Source: Rhodospirillaceae bacterium
GTDB lineage: Bacteria > Pseudomonadota > Alphaproteobacteria > Thalassobaculales > Thalassobaculaceae
Direction of reading: 5' to 3'
Assembly (NCBI GenBank): GCA_018401495.1
Contig: JAGYJX010000035.1
Span: 1-64,000, forward strand
DNA: 64,000 bases
In this document: piece after piece, positions 18,406 through 27,992 of the stretch
Position numbering within the stretch: position 1 is the first letter of the stretch
How the letters are laid out: each line of letters starts with the position of its first letter
Notes under the pieces: model-generated
What the model saw: only the letters and a program-made list of their open reading frames with translations
The model's database searches: none
Told to the model about the DNA's origin: nothing
Made by a program: the position numbers and the translations under genes

Positions 18406-20001
18406 ATGCCCGCTCACCAGAGCCGCCCGGCCGTCCGCTCGGTCAAGGGAATGGTCGCCGCCGCGCACCCGCTGGCCGCCGCCGCCGGCGCCGCGGTGCT
18501 GGAAGACGGCGGCAACGCCTTCGACGCCGTGGTCGCGACGGCCGCCGCCCTCAACGTCGCCGAGCCCTACATGTCCGGCGCGCTGGGTCTCGGGATGGCG
18601 ACGTGCTGGGTGGCGAGCGAAGGCCGGGTGCGAACCCTGGACTTCCAGCCGCCGGTGCCGCGCCGCTTCCCGGTCGGCTCGATCGGCAAGACCGCCACCG
18701 TCGACGGACCGCTGGCCGGCGGAGTCCCCGGCAGCCTGGCCGGGTGGTCGACGCTGATCGGCCGCTACGGCCGGAAATCGCTGGCCGAGGCGCTGGCGCC
18801 GGCGATCGCGCTGGCCCGCGACGGCGTGCCGATCTCCAACTTCTATCTCGACATGCTGGCGGCCTGCGCCAACCGGACGATGTCCGACGAGTGGCGCCGG
18901 CTGTTCGGCTTCGGGGTGCGGCACGGCCCGGCCTGGTGCTGCGCCAGCCGGAACTGGCGGACAGCCTGGCGACGATTGCGACCGACGGGCCCGGCGCGCT
19001 GTACGGCGGCGCGCTCGGCCGACGGATCGCCGATCATCTCGCGTCGATCGGCGGCTGCATCGGGCTCGACGACCTGGAAGCCGTCGACCCGATCTGGGAA
19101 GAACCGTTGCGCGCCGACTATCGCGGGCTGACGGTGCACGTGCCGCCGCCGCCGGCGGAATCGTTCCAGTTTCTCCTGACCCTGCGGCTGCTCGCCGAGA
19201 CCGACTTCGCCGATGTCCCGCATCTCGGCGTCGATCACCTGGACCGGGTGTTCCGGGCGATCCGCCTGGCGGCGGAACTGCGCATCCGTCACAACCGCAA
19301 GGATGCCGGCGCGATCCACGGTCTGCTGTCGGAGGACGCCATCGGCCCGCTCCGCCGGCGACTCCTTGACGGATCGCCGGTCTGGGGCCGCACCGAGCAG
19401 CACGCCGACGGACCGCTGATCGACGGACCCGGCCTGAAGGAGCACACCACCTCGTTCTCGGCGATGGACACCGACGGCAACGCGGTCTGCATCACCCAGA
19501 GCCTTGGCTCGCCCTGGGGATCCGGCACCGCGATTCCCGGCACCGGGCTGTGCCTGAACAATTTCATGAACTGGGGCGACCTCAACCCCGCCTCGCCGAA
19601 CCACCTGAAGCCGGGCGAGCGGTACGCCATGTGTCTCGCGCCGTCGATCTCGCTGAAGGACGGCGCGCCGGTGCTGTGTCTCGGCACCCCCGGCAGCTAC
19701 GGCATTCCGCAGACGCAAGCGCAGGCGATGGTGCACCACTCTCGACTACGGGCTCGACCTGCAGGCGCCATCGACGGCCCCCGGGGGCGGTTGTGGGACG
19801 GCCGCAAGGTCTCTCTGGAGAACCGGGTGCCGGCCGAGGTCATGGACGGGCTGCGCGCCCGCGGGCACGATGTCACGGCCATGGGCGCCTTTTCATGGTC
19901 GGCGGGCGGCATGCAGGCGATCGCCCGGGATCCGGAGACCGGGGCCTTCACCGGTGCCGCCGACCCGCCGGGACGGCGCCGCCGTGGCGGCGATCCGCTG
20001 A
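18406..20001 (+). CDS. Gamma-glutamyltransferase family protein, three frameshifts
   Basis: An N-terminal nucleophile hydrolase of the gamma-glutamyltranspeptidase family that would cleave glutathione-like gamma-glutamyl bonds. Seen in order: AAHPLAAAAGAAVLEDGGNA, VAEPYMSGALGLGMATCWV, and GGVPGSLAGWSTLIGRYG. After a shift near 18930 come IADHLASIGGCIGLDDLEAV, the processing site EHTTSFSAMDTDGNAVCITQ with the catalytic Thr, LCLNNFMNWGD and LCLGTPGSYGIPQTQAQAMV. Further shifts near 19740 and 19975 precede the end (GAADP, then DGAAVAAIR, stop at 19999-20001). No signal peptide is seen, so it is probably cytoplasmic, as in the YwrD-type subgroup. The shifts fall between well-conserved blocks and may be sequence errors. 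Confidence 0.8.
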
Positions 20002-20036
20002 CGCCCGGCGGCTGACCGCCCTCGGCGCGACCGCGA

Positions 20037-20217
20037 TCACCGGTCGCCGCCGAGCGGGTCGCCGGACTCGGTGAACGCCGCCACCTCGTGCATGACCGCC
20101 CGAAGCGAGTCGGGCCGGTAGTGTTGCCACGGCGGCGACGCCAACCAGGCCCGCGAGGGGCGAGGCCAGTACCAGCAGCACCAGCGCCAAACCCGCCAGG
20201 ATCCGTCCGTACCGCAT
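20037..20217 (-). CDS. Small membrane-anchored or exported protein, one probable frameshift
   Basis: On the minus strand an ATG at 20217 opens MRYGRILAGLALVLLVLASP followed by LAGLVGVAAV, a strong signal peptide or TM helix. A single-base shift near 20120 then connects to QHYRPDSLRAVMHEVAAFTE and SGDPLGGDR with a stop at 20037. The two parts join smoothly into a peptide of about 60 residues, shorter than most listed genes. No family is recognised. It lies convergent with the end of the gamma-glutamyltransferase gene. The long unbroken hydrophobic start is the main support. Confidence 0.4.
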
Positions 20218-20421
20218 GCCCGTCACCGCCTCTTCCCGACGCCGGCCGGCCCGCGCGGACCATCCCGCGCGCCGGCTCGGCTCATAGGCCCGCATCGGCA
20301 ACACCGCCGGGCGGCGGTTGTTCCGCGCCCGGCCGCCTCGCCGCCACGGCGGTTGTGCGGGCGCAGGGCCTCGGAGCACGATGACGTCCAGATCACATCC
20401 CTGAATGACGAGGAGGAAATC

Positions 20422-21309
20422 ATGTCGGACACCATCGGTGTCGTCGGGCTGGGCAACGCCGGCTCCGCCCTCTGCAAGGCGCTGTCGGGGCGGGTCGCGC
20501 TGGTCGGGTTCGATCTCAGCCAGGCGCGGCGCGACGCCGTCGGCGGGCTTGCCATCGAGTGCGTCACCTCGGCGGCCGAGGTGGCGGCCCGCGCCGACCG
20601 CATCATCCTGTCGCTGCCCAAGCCGGAGGCGTCGATCGCGGTGGTCGACGAGATCCTGGCGGCCGGACACCGACCGGAGATCATCATCGAGACCAGCACG
20701 GTCACCCCGAAGACCGCGATCGAGTGCCACGCCCGCTGCCGGGCGGCCGGCGTCGGCTTCGTCGACGCCGCGATCGCCGGCGGCGTCGCCAGCATGGCCG
20801 CCGCCAAGATCACGTTCTTCCTGGGCGGCGCCGCCGAGGACGTCGCCAAGGCCCGGCCGGTTCTCGACCTGCTCGCCGACCGCATCTTCGAACTCGGCCC
20901 GGTCGGCGCCGGGATGGGCGCCAAGGTCGTCAACAACGGCGTGATGCACGCCGTCATGGTGGTGCTGATCGAGGCGTTCGCCATGTCGACCAAACTCGGC
21001 GTGCCCATGCAGACCATGATCGACATCCTCAACCGCGAGGAAGGCCTGATGCGGCCGCTGGTGCACCGGGTGCAGGAGCGCATGAAGCAGGGCGACTACT
21101 CGGCCGGCATGTCGGTCAGCAACGCCCGCAAGGACTCCGTCCTGGCGCTCGAGACCGCTCAGCAGCTCGGCGTGCCGCTGTTCGCCACCCTCGCCTCGCA
21201 CACGCCCTACGAGATCGCCGAGGCCAAGGGCATGGGCAATCTGGACTACGCCGCCCTGGCCCAGCTCTGGGAAGACTGGTCGTCGGTCTCGTTCCAGAGC
21301 GACGCCTGA
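20422..21309 (+). CDS. NAD(P)-dependent beta-hydroxyacid dehydrogenase (3-hydroxyisobutyrate dehydrogenase-like)
   Basis: A complete 295-residue enzyme with ribosome site aggagg before the ATG. The Rossmann dinucleotide motif GVVGLGNAGSALCKAL is at residues 5-20. The substrate-binding block FVDAAIAGGVASMAAAKITF corresponds to the DAPVSGG signature of the family, with Ala-Ile in place of Pro-Val. The catalytic-lysine helix GPVGAGMGAKVVNNGVMHAV carries the conserved Lys and Asn. The all-alpha C-terminal domain (RMKQGDYSAGMSVSNARKDS) is intact. The enzyme oxidises a 3-hydroxyacid to the semialdehyde or oxoacid; the substrate is not clear. It lies in a row with a gamma-glutamyltransferase and a D-aminoacylase-like gene, so catabolism of an acylated or conjugated amino acid is a reasonable guess. 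Confidence 0.88.
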   Translation: MSDTIGVVGLGNAGSALCKALSGRVALVGFDLSQARRDAVGGLAIECVTSAAEVAARADRIILSLPKPEASIAVVDEILAAGHRPEIIIETSTVTPKTAIECHARCRAAGVGFVDAAIAGGVASMAAAKITFFLGGAAEDVAKARPVLDLLADRIFELGPVGAGMGAKVVNNGVMHAVMVVLIEAFAMSTKLGVPMQTMIDILNREEGLMRPLVHRVQERMKQGDYSAGMSVSNARKDSVLALETAQQLGVPLFATLASHTPYEIAEAKGMGNLDYAALAQLWEDWSSVSFQSDA

Positions 21310-21398
21310 ACGTCCGCCTGTCCGGACGGGGCCGCTTTGACGCCGGCCCCGACCCGGCCTTATCGTTTGCCTAAGCAACGATCTTGGAGGATCCGCCC

Positions 21399-23114
21399 AT
21401 GGCCGAGGACATCACCCTCGTCATCCGCAACGGAACGGTCGTCGACGGCACCGGCGGCGACCCCTTCGAGGCCGACGTGGCGGTGGCCGGCGGGCGGATC
21501 GTCGACATCGGCACGGTCTCGGCCCGCGGCGCCGAGGAGATCGACGCCCGCGGCAAGCTTGTCACGCCAGGCTTCGTCGACATCCACACCCATTACGACG
21601 GCCAGGCGGTGTGGGACAGCCACATGGCGCCGTCGGCGTGGCACGGCGTCACGACCGCCATCATGGGCAATTGCGGCGTCGGCTTCGCGCCGTGCCGGCC
21701 CGCCGACCGCGAGAAGCTGGTCGAGCTCATGGAGGGTGTGGAGGACATCCCGGGCCCGGTCATGCACGAGGGCCTGAACTGGCAGTGGGAGAGCTTCGGC
21801 GAGTACCTGACGGCCCTTGAGCGCAAGCCCCGGGACATCGACGTCGGCGCCCTGCTTCCGCACGCCGCCGTCCGGGTGTTCGTGATGGGCGAGCGGGCAA
21901 TCCGCCACGAGGCCGCGACCGCGGACGACATCGCGGCGATGCGGGCGATCACCGCCGACGCCATGCGCCGCGGCGCGTTCGGGTTCTCGACCTCGCGCAC
22001 CATCAGCCACAAGAGCCTGAAGGGCGACTACACGCCGACGCTGCAGGGCCCATGAGGATGAGCTGGCCGGCATCGCCGGCGGCATGGCCGACGCGGGCTC
22101 CGGCTTCCTGGAGATCGTCTCGGACTGGAACGCGCCCGACCCCGCGACCGAGTTCGGCATGCTGCGCCGGGTGGTCGAAGCCAGCGGCCGGACGGCGGTG
22201 TTCTCGCTGACCCAGCGCCACGACCGGACCGAGGTGTGGAAGGAATTGCTGGCCCTGGCCGACGGCGCCATCCGCGATGGCGTGTCGATCCGGCCGGTGG
22301 TGGCGCCGCGCCCGATCGGCATCCTGCTCGGCCTCGAGGGCAGCCAGAATCCGTTCTCGGGAACGCCGTCCTACAAGAGCATCGCGCATCACCCGCTCGC
22401 CGAGCGGGTGCGGATCCTGAACGACCCGGAGTTCCGCCGCCGGTTGCTGTCCGAGGATCCCGTCGCCGGCAGCACCTTCCCGCTGATCCAGCGCATCGGC
22501 TACGCCCGCATGTTCCGGTTCGGCAACCCGCCCTGCTACGAGCCGAAGCGGGACGACTCGATCGCCGCGATCGCCGAGCGCGAGGGCCGCACCGCGCCGG
22601 AAGTGGCCTACGACATGCTGCTGGAGGACGAGGGGCGCGGCTTCATCTACACGCCGCTGGTCAACTACGTCGACTACGACATGTCCACGCCGGAGGCGAT
22701 GCTGGCGGACCGCAACACCATCATGGGTCTCGGCGACGGCGGCGCCCATGTCGGGTTCATCCTGGACGCCGGCTTTCCGACCTGGATGCTCAGCTACTGG
22801 GGTCGCGAGCGCGAGCGGTTCGATCTGCCCGAGATCGTCCGCCGCCTGACCTCCGACCCGGCCGGGGCCGCCGGCCTGAACGACCGGGGCGTGATCGCGG
22901 TCGGGCGCAAGGCCGACCTCAACGTGCTCGACTACGACCGCGTCGGCTTCGGCCAGCCCTATGTCAGCTTCGACCTCCCGCCGGCGGCCGTCGGCTGCTG
23001 CAGAAATCGGAGGGCTACGACGCGACGGTGGTGTCGGGCACCGTCACCTACCGCAACGGCGTCGCGACCGGCGCCCTGCCGGGACGGCTCGTGCGGGGCC
23101 AGCGCCCAGCCTGA
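21399..23114 (+). CDS. N-acyl-D-amino-acid deacylase-type amidohydrolase, two frameshifts
   Basis: A urease-superfamily zinc amidohydrolase: VIRNGTVVDGTGGDPFEADV, then VTPGFVDIHTHYDGQAVWDS with the HxH metal pair, GVTTAIMGNCGVGFAPCRP, and RAITADAMRRGAFGFSTSRT. Near 22050 one extra G (cagggcc for caggcc) shifts the frame. It resumes with LAGIAGGMADAGSGFLEIVS, LEGSQNPFSGTPSYKSIAHH, MGLGDGGAHVGFILDAGFPT carrying the catalytic Asp, and VGRKADLNVLDYDRVGFGQP. A missing base near 22996 precedes the tail EGYDATVVSGTVTYRNGVAT. The enzyme would hydrolyse N-acyl-D-amino acids or related amides. Both shifts fall in GC-rich short runs inside strongly conserved sequence and look like sequence errors. Confidence 0.85.
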
Positions 23115-23140
23115 CCGGCGCGACCGGACCGCGGGCCGGA

Positions 23141-25312
23141 TCACGTCCGGCCCGCGTCGGCGATCCCGGCCGCCCGGAGCACCGCCTTCAACTGGGCGGA
23201 GTCGAACGGCTTCGGCAGGATGCCGACCATCGGGTTCGCCACGAGGTCGGGACGCAAGCCTTCGGCCCCCGCCCCGCTCGAGACGATGACCGGCAGGGCC
23301 GGCCACTGCGCGCGCATCTCCGCCACGAAGCCGTCGCCCTTGTGGTCCGGCAGGCTGAGGTCGACGATCACGGCAGCCAGCGTGGCTGCCGTGCTGCTTC
23401 AGGGCCACCCTCGCCTCCGCCACGGTGCCGGCCTCCAGGGTGCGTGCAGCCGAGTTCGCTCAGGTCGTCGACCAGCGTCATGCGGACCAGGAATTCATCC
23501 TCGACCACCAGGACCTGCGGGGGTCCGGAGGCCAAGACCTTCCGCACCGCGCCCGCGAGTTCCTCGAAGGTGAACGGCTTGGTGACCAGCTCGACGCCGG
23601 GATCGAGGCGGCCGTCGTGGACGATCGCGTTGCGGGCGTAGCCGGTGGTGTAGAGCACCTTCAGCCCCGGCCGGCGGCGCAGCGCCTCCTCCGCGAGCTG
23701 GCGACCGTTCATCCCGCCCGGCAACCCCACGTCGGTGAACAGCAACACGATCTCCGGATGCTCGTCGAGCACGCCCAGGGCCTGCGCCCCGTCCCGCGCG
23801 TCGAACACCCGATACCCCAGCTCCGCCAGGGCGGCGCAGGAATGCTCACGCATGTCGTCGTTGTCCTCGACCACCAGGACCGGTTCGGCGCGGCCGCCCG
23901 ACGTGCCGTCGGCCACCAGCGCCTCCAGGGGAACCGGTGCGGCGGCCGGCTCTTCCATCGCCGTGTGGCGGGGCAGGTAGATCCTGATGGTCGTGCCCTC
24001 GCCGACTTCGCTGTAGATCTTGATGTGACCGCCGGACTGCTTGACCAGCCCGTACACCTGCGACAGCCCGAGACCGGTGCCGTGCCCGATCTCCTTGGTC
24101 GTGAAGAACGGCTCGAAGGCGCGCTCGATCGCCTCCGGCGTCATCCCGCTCCCGGTGTCGGTGATCGACAGCACGACGTACTGCCCCGGCTCCAGGTCGT
24201 CGTAGTCAGCGGTGTAGCGCGCATCCAGGTAAGCGTTTGCGGTCTCGATGGTGAGCTTGCCACCGTTCGGCATGGCGTCGCGCGCGTTGACGGCCAGGTT
24301 CAGGATGGCGCTCTCCAGCTGGTTGGGGTCGACGAGGGTCCGCCACAGCCCGCCGGCGACCACGGATTCGATCGTGATCTGCTCGCCGAGGGTGCGACGC
24401 AGCAGTTCCGACATGCCCGAGACCAGCTTGTTGACGTCGATCGTTTGCGGTTTGAGCGGTTGCCGGCGGGCGAACGCCAGCAGGCTGCGGGTGAGGCCGG
24501 CGGCGCGCTCCGCGCCGAGCCGGGCGTTGGCGAGCGCTCGCTCGAGCTGCTCTCGGTCAGCGCCCTGGGCGATGCGACGCCCCAATCGCTCCAGATTGCC
24601 CAGGATGATCGCCAGCAGGTTGTTGAAATCATGGGCTACACCGCCGGTCAGGTGGCCGATGCTCTCCATCTTCTGCGCCTGCCGCAAGGCTTCCTCGGCC
24701 TTTTCCCGCTGCTCGATCTGCTCGCGCAGACGGGCGTTCGCCTCCTGCAGACGGTCCGCCCGCTGATTCAGCTCCTGGTTGGCTCTGTTGAGGGTCGCCT
24801 GTGCCACACCGAGGACAGCCAGCACGATCAACATCATGATCGCGGTCAGCACCACCCCGGTGTAGCGCGCCACCCTCTGGGCGAAGGCTTCGGTGATCGT
24901 GCGGGTGTAGACGGTGCCCAGACGCATCCCCTGCTGCTCGACCGCCACGGCCGCGGAAACCCGTCCGCTGCCATAGATGACGCTGCCGGGCTCGACCGCC
25001 TCCGGAAATGCCGCCGCCGCATCCCGGCGATAGCTCGCGAACACCGGTTCCGTCGAAGCCATAGACGGCGACCGCCACGACGTTGGGATTCTCCGACAGG
25101 GCGCTCAGGTAGGTCGAAGCCGTGGCGTCGTCGTCGAAGGCAAGAGGTGCCGCCATCACGCGAGCGAGGGTGCGAGCCTCAACCAGCGTTTCCTGAATCT
25201 TCTGATCCCGGTAGCTTCGTTCGGTATAGACGACGACCGCCACCGCCGCCGCCAGCATCAGGATCGCTCCCGTCAGGGCGATCAGCGGCGCAAACCGCCA
25301 GAACCGCATCAT
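23141..25312 (-). CDS. Hybrid sensor histidine kinase with two receiver domains, two frameshifts
   Basis: Domains in order: TM helix (FAPLIALTGAILMLAAAVAV); a periplasmic CHASE8-like region (RVMAAPLAFDDDATASTYLS); a frameshift near 25040; a second TM (TGVVLTAIMMLIVLAVLGV); a coiled coil; HisKA H-box GGVAHDFNNLLAIILGN; and HATPase with LNLAVNARDAMPNGG (N), ITDTGSGMTPEAI (G1) and HGTGLGLSQVYG (G2). Receiver 1 (VLVVEDNDDMREH, LLFTDVGLPGGMNG, VTKPFTFEEL) is followed by receiver 2 (VLVVEDEFLVRMTLVDDLSE), which is interrupted near 23372 and continues as VDLSLPDHKGDGFV with Lys in LPKPFDS. It is the third gene of an operon behind a TonB-dependent receptor and a YfiR-like protein, a recurrent proteobacterial arrangement. 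No separate response regulator is nearby, so output may pass through the receivers. Confidence 0.85.
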
Positions 25313-25343
25313 ACCGGCACCCGCCACATAGCTTCAGATCCGC

Positions 25344-25889
25344 CTAGTTCACCCGGACGGCCAGTTCCAAGAGACGAGAACTGACCGCCAGCCCGTTTTT
25401 CTGCGCCTGTCCGAGGTCGATCTCGAACCGCACCCGCCCCTGGCGAATCACGAAGTGAATGATTCCCCGGGTCCCGCTGTTGTGCACTTCATCGGTTACG
25501 GTCAGGACGGGTCGGCCACGTACCGCCTCGAGGGTCTCCTGCACCGGGCGATCGCCGCCCGGGCCGACATACAACAGGTGGCATCCATGAAAGGCGCCGT
25601 CGGCAACCTCGTGCACCACGAACTTCCGCGCCGCCCCGGTCGCGCCGTAGACCGCTTCGTCGACCAGGCTGCCGAACCTGGTGTCACCGACGACACAGAT
25701 GTCGATGTCGCTGTCCGGGCCGGCGAACGAGGACTCCGGCCAGGTCACGAACGGCACCAGCTTGTAGAGGTAGGTCGCCTTCACCGCACGGGCCAGATCG
25801 GTCACCGCCAGGGCTGGGCACGCGCCCAAGCCGGCCGTCAGAGCGGTGGCGGCGATGCAGAAAGCTCGTCGGGTCGGCCGGAAGGCCAT
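25344..25889 (-). CDS. YfiR/DUF4154-family periplasmic protein
   Basis: A 181-residue exported protein: signal FCIAATALTAGLGACPALA, then VKATYLYKLVPFVTWPESSF, the invariant 'YLYKxxxFVxWP' opening of the family. CVVGDTRFGSLVDEAVYG, VHEVADGAFHGCHLLYVG and GIIHFVIRQGRVRFEIDLGQ follow, with an ARKNGL-like end (AQKNGLAVSSRLLELAVRV). YfiR proteins act in the periplasm as redox- or ligand-responsive inhibitors of membrane signalling enzymes. Here it sits between a TonB-dependent receptor and a hybrid kinase with a periplasmic domain, and probably relays receptor state to the kinase. A GTG at 25907 is an alternative start that would overlap the receptor gene; ATG 25889 was preferred because the signal peptide begins close behind it. 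Confidence 0.85.
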   Translation of the reverse strand: MAFRPTRRAFCIAATALTAGLGACPALAVTDLARAVKATYLYKLVPFVTWPESSFAGPDSDIDICVVGDTRFGSLVDEAVYGATGAARKFVVHEVADGAFHGCHLLYVGPGGDRPVQETLEAVRGRPVLTVTDEVHNSGTRGIIHFVIRQGRVRFEIDLGQAQKNGLAVSSRLLELAVRVN

Positions 25890-25894
25890 CCGGA

Positions 25895-27808
25895 TCAGAA
25901 CCTCCACTTTGCGCCGAGGTAGACGCTGCGGGCGATCTCGCCCCGCTCGGCCTCGGTGCCCGTCTCCGGGTGCTGCGGATCCAGAAGGTTCTTGCCGACC
26001 AGGGAGAGTTCGACGGTCTCGGTGACGCGCCAGCCAAGCCGCAGGTCGAGCCCGGTATACTCGGGAACCTCGGGGTCCGTGAGGCTGTCGACCCAACGGA
26101 CGATGGCGTCGAACTCGACGGTGTCGCTGACGTCGAACGACGACCGCAAGAAGAGCTGGTGCTCGGGGTCGCTCCCCTGGTGTTGGTACAGGGCGATCTG
26201 CGACGCCTCCGGATCGAGTTCGAGATCCTTGCGCAGCACGTTGAGCCCAGCCATCAGTCGCCAGCGCGGGTTGACGCGGAAGCTTCCCCAGGTCTCGACC
26301 CCGGTGATCGAGCCGTTCTGGGCGTTGCCGAACTGCAGCGAACCGCTGTCAGTGGTCGTGAGCACGCGCAGATCGTCGTAGTCGTGATGGTACAGCGTTG
26401 CCGAGACGCTGGCCCGGTCGCTGGGATCGCCCCGATAGCCGATCTCGTACGCGACCAGTTCCTCCGAGCCGAAGCCCTCCTCGGCGGGCAACAGCAGCGG
26501 CCGAGCCTCCAACTCGCGGTCGAAACGGCTTGGCGTGCGGACGGTGCGCGAGACCGCGCCCCACAGCGTGTGCGCATCGGTAACCTGCCAGGCGAGACGC
26601 GCGCTCGGCAGGAACTCACCGCCGCTGTAGCTGCTGTGTTCGTATTTGAGGCCGAGCGTCAAGGTAAGGTCCGAGGCGACCGCGATGCTGTCCTGGGCGA
26701 ACAGGTTGGCGATCTGAATGTCGTCCTCTACCGGATCGAGAACGAAGATGTTCAGCCTGTTGTCGAACTTCTCCCGCGTCGTCCGATAGCCGCCACCCCA
26801 GACCATTGAGTGGCGCTCGCCGGCCTGGAAGGAGTGCCGTCCCTCGAGATCGAAGGTCTCCAGAACGTCGTTCACACCGAGCGCCTCGCGCTCCGCCCGG
26901 TTGTAGTAGCCTTGGAGCATGGCCGAGGAGTTCGGGCTCAGCTCACGCGTCCAGCGCCCGAGCAGGTTGCCGCCGGCGTTGGTACCGTCGAAGGCCATGC
27001 TGTTCTCGTAAAGGTCACCCTGGACGGTCAGTTCATTCGCGCCAAAGACCGAATCAGTCCGGAAGCCAGCCTGCCGCCCTTGCCAGTCGTCACCCCGACC
27101 GGAGCCGCTAGCGGTGCTGGTTTCGCCCATCTCCAGGCCGAGACCGTAGGCGCGCCAGGCACCGACGTTGCCGAGTTTGCCGCCGTATCGAAACGCGCCG
27201 CGGCTGTCGGAGGTGCCTCCATCCAAGGCCGCCAGCCCCCCCTGAGTGTCAGAAGCCGTGCGGGTGATGACGTTGATCACCCCGTTGACCGCGTTGGCGC
27301 CCCAGGCCGTGCCGCCGGGACCGCTGATCACCTCGATCCGCTCGACGTCCTCGAGCATGATCTGCTGCTCGTCCCAGAACACCCCGGCGTGCAGCGGTGA
27401 GTACAGGCTGCGCCCGTCGACCAGCACGAGCAATTTGTTGGACAGCTGATAGAGATTGAAGCCCCGGGCCGACACCGCGTACTCGTTGGCCGAGCGCTGC
27501 GCGACGATCAGGTTCGGGGCGAGCCGCAGAGCCTCCGGCAGCGTCATAGCGCCGGAGCGGCGAATGTCCTCCGCGGTGATGATGTACGCAGAGGCGGGGA
27601 CGCTGCCGAGTGGCTCGGGTCGCTTGAACACCGACACCACCTCGATATCGGCAAGCGCCTCGAGGGACATCTCCCGCAGTTCCTCGAGCGTGGATGGGGC
27701 GGCGAGCGCACCCTGCGCCCGAAGCAGGCCAAACACGACGGCGACCGTCACGATCACAAAGCAACGCAAGCCGCGCCCGGAGCCGCGGGTTTCGGCCTGA
27801 TGGTGCAT
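25895..27808 (-). CDS. TonB-dependent outer membrane receptor
   Basis: A full 637-residue receptor. The signal peptide (CFVIVTVAVVFGLLRAQGALA) is followed by a region with LEELREMSLEALADIEVVSV, which resembles the TonB-box/SLEALADIEV start of this subgroup. The plug domain contains YIITAEDIRRSGAMTLPEAL, VAQRSANEYAVSARGFNLYQ, NKLLVLVDGRSLYSPLHAGV and VERIEVISGPGGTAWGANAV. A 22-strand barrel ends in the aromatic RSVYLGAKWRF. Its ligand is not evident. It is the first gene of a three-gene unit with a YfiR-like protein and a hybrid kinase, so it may report a ligand instead of, or as well as, importing it. Its stop lies 5 bp before the chosen start of the next gene. Confidence 0.92.
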   Translation of the reverse strand: MHHQAETRGSGRGLRCFVIVTVAVVFGLLRAQGALAAPSTLEELREMSLEALADIEVVSVFKRPEPLGSVPASAYIITAEDIRRSGAMTLPEALRLAPNLIVAQRSANEYAVSARGFNLYQLSNKLLVLVDGRSLYSPLHAGVFWDEQQIMLEDVERIEVISGPGGTAWGANAVNGVINVITRTASDTQGGLAALDGGTSDSRGAFRYGGKLGNVGAWRAYGLGLEMGETSTASGSGRGDDWQGRQAGFRTDSVFGANELTVQGDLYENSMAFDGTNAGGNLLGRWTRELSPNSSAMLQGYYNRAEREALGVNDVLETFDLEGRHSFQAGERHSMVWGGGYRTTREKFDNRLNIFVLDPVEDDIQIANLFAQDSIAVASDLTLTLGLKYEHSSYSGGEFLPSARLAWQVTDAHTLWGAVSRTVRTPSRFDRELEARPLLLPAEEGFGSEELVAYEIGYRGDPSDRASVSATLYHHDYDDLRVLTTTDSGSLQFGNAQNGSITGVETWGSFRVNPRWRLMAGLNVLRKDLELDPEASQIALYQHQGSDPEHQLFLRSSFDVSDTVEFDAIVRWVDSLTDPEVPEYTGLDLRLGWRVTETVELSLVGKNLLDPQHPETGTEAERGEIARSVYLGAKWRF

Positions 27809-27992
27809 CCCCCCGAAACCTCCCGCCTACAACCCGCCCGTGCTGGGAACAGCGCCGGCGCAAGGCCCCTTCGGCGCCGCGGCGACGCACGTCTCGCCAC
27901 AACCGTTGCCAGAGAGCCGATGGTCGGCTCGCACGATCGGAGGTTAGCATACGGGATCGCCCGAGGATCAAGTCGTGGCTGCGGTTTGCCCG

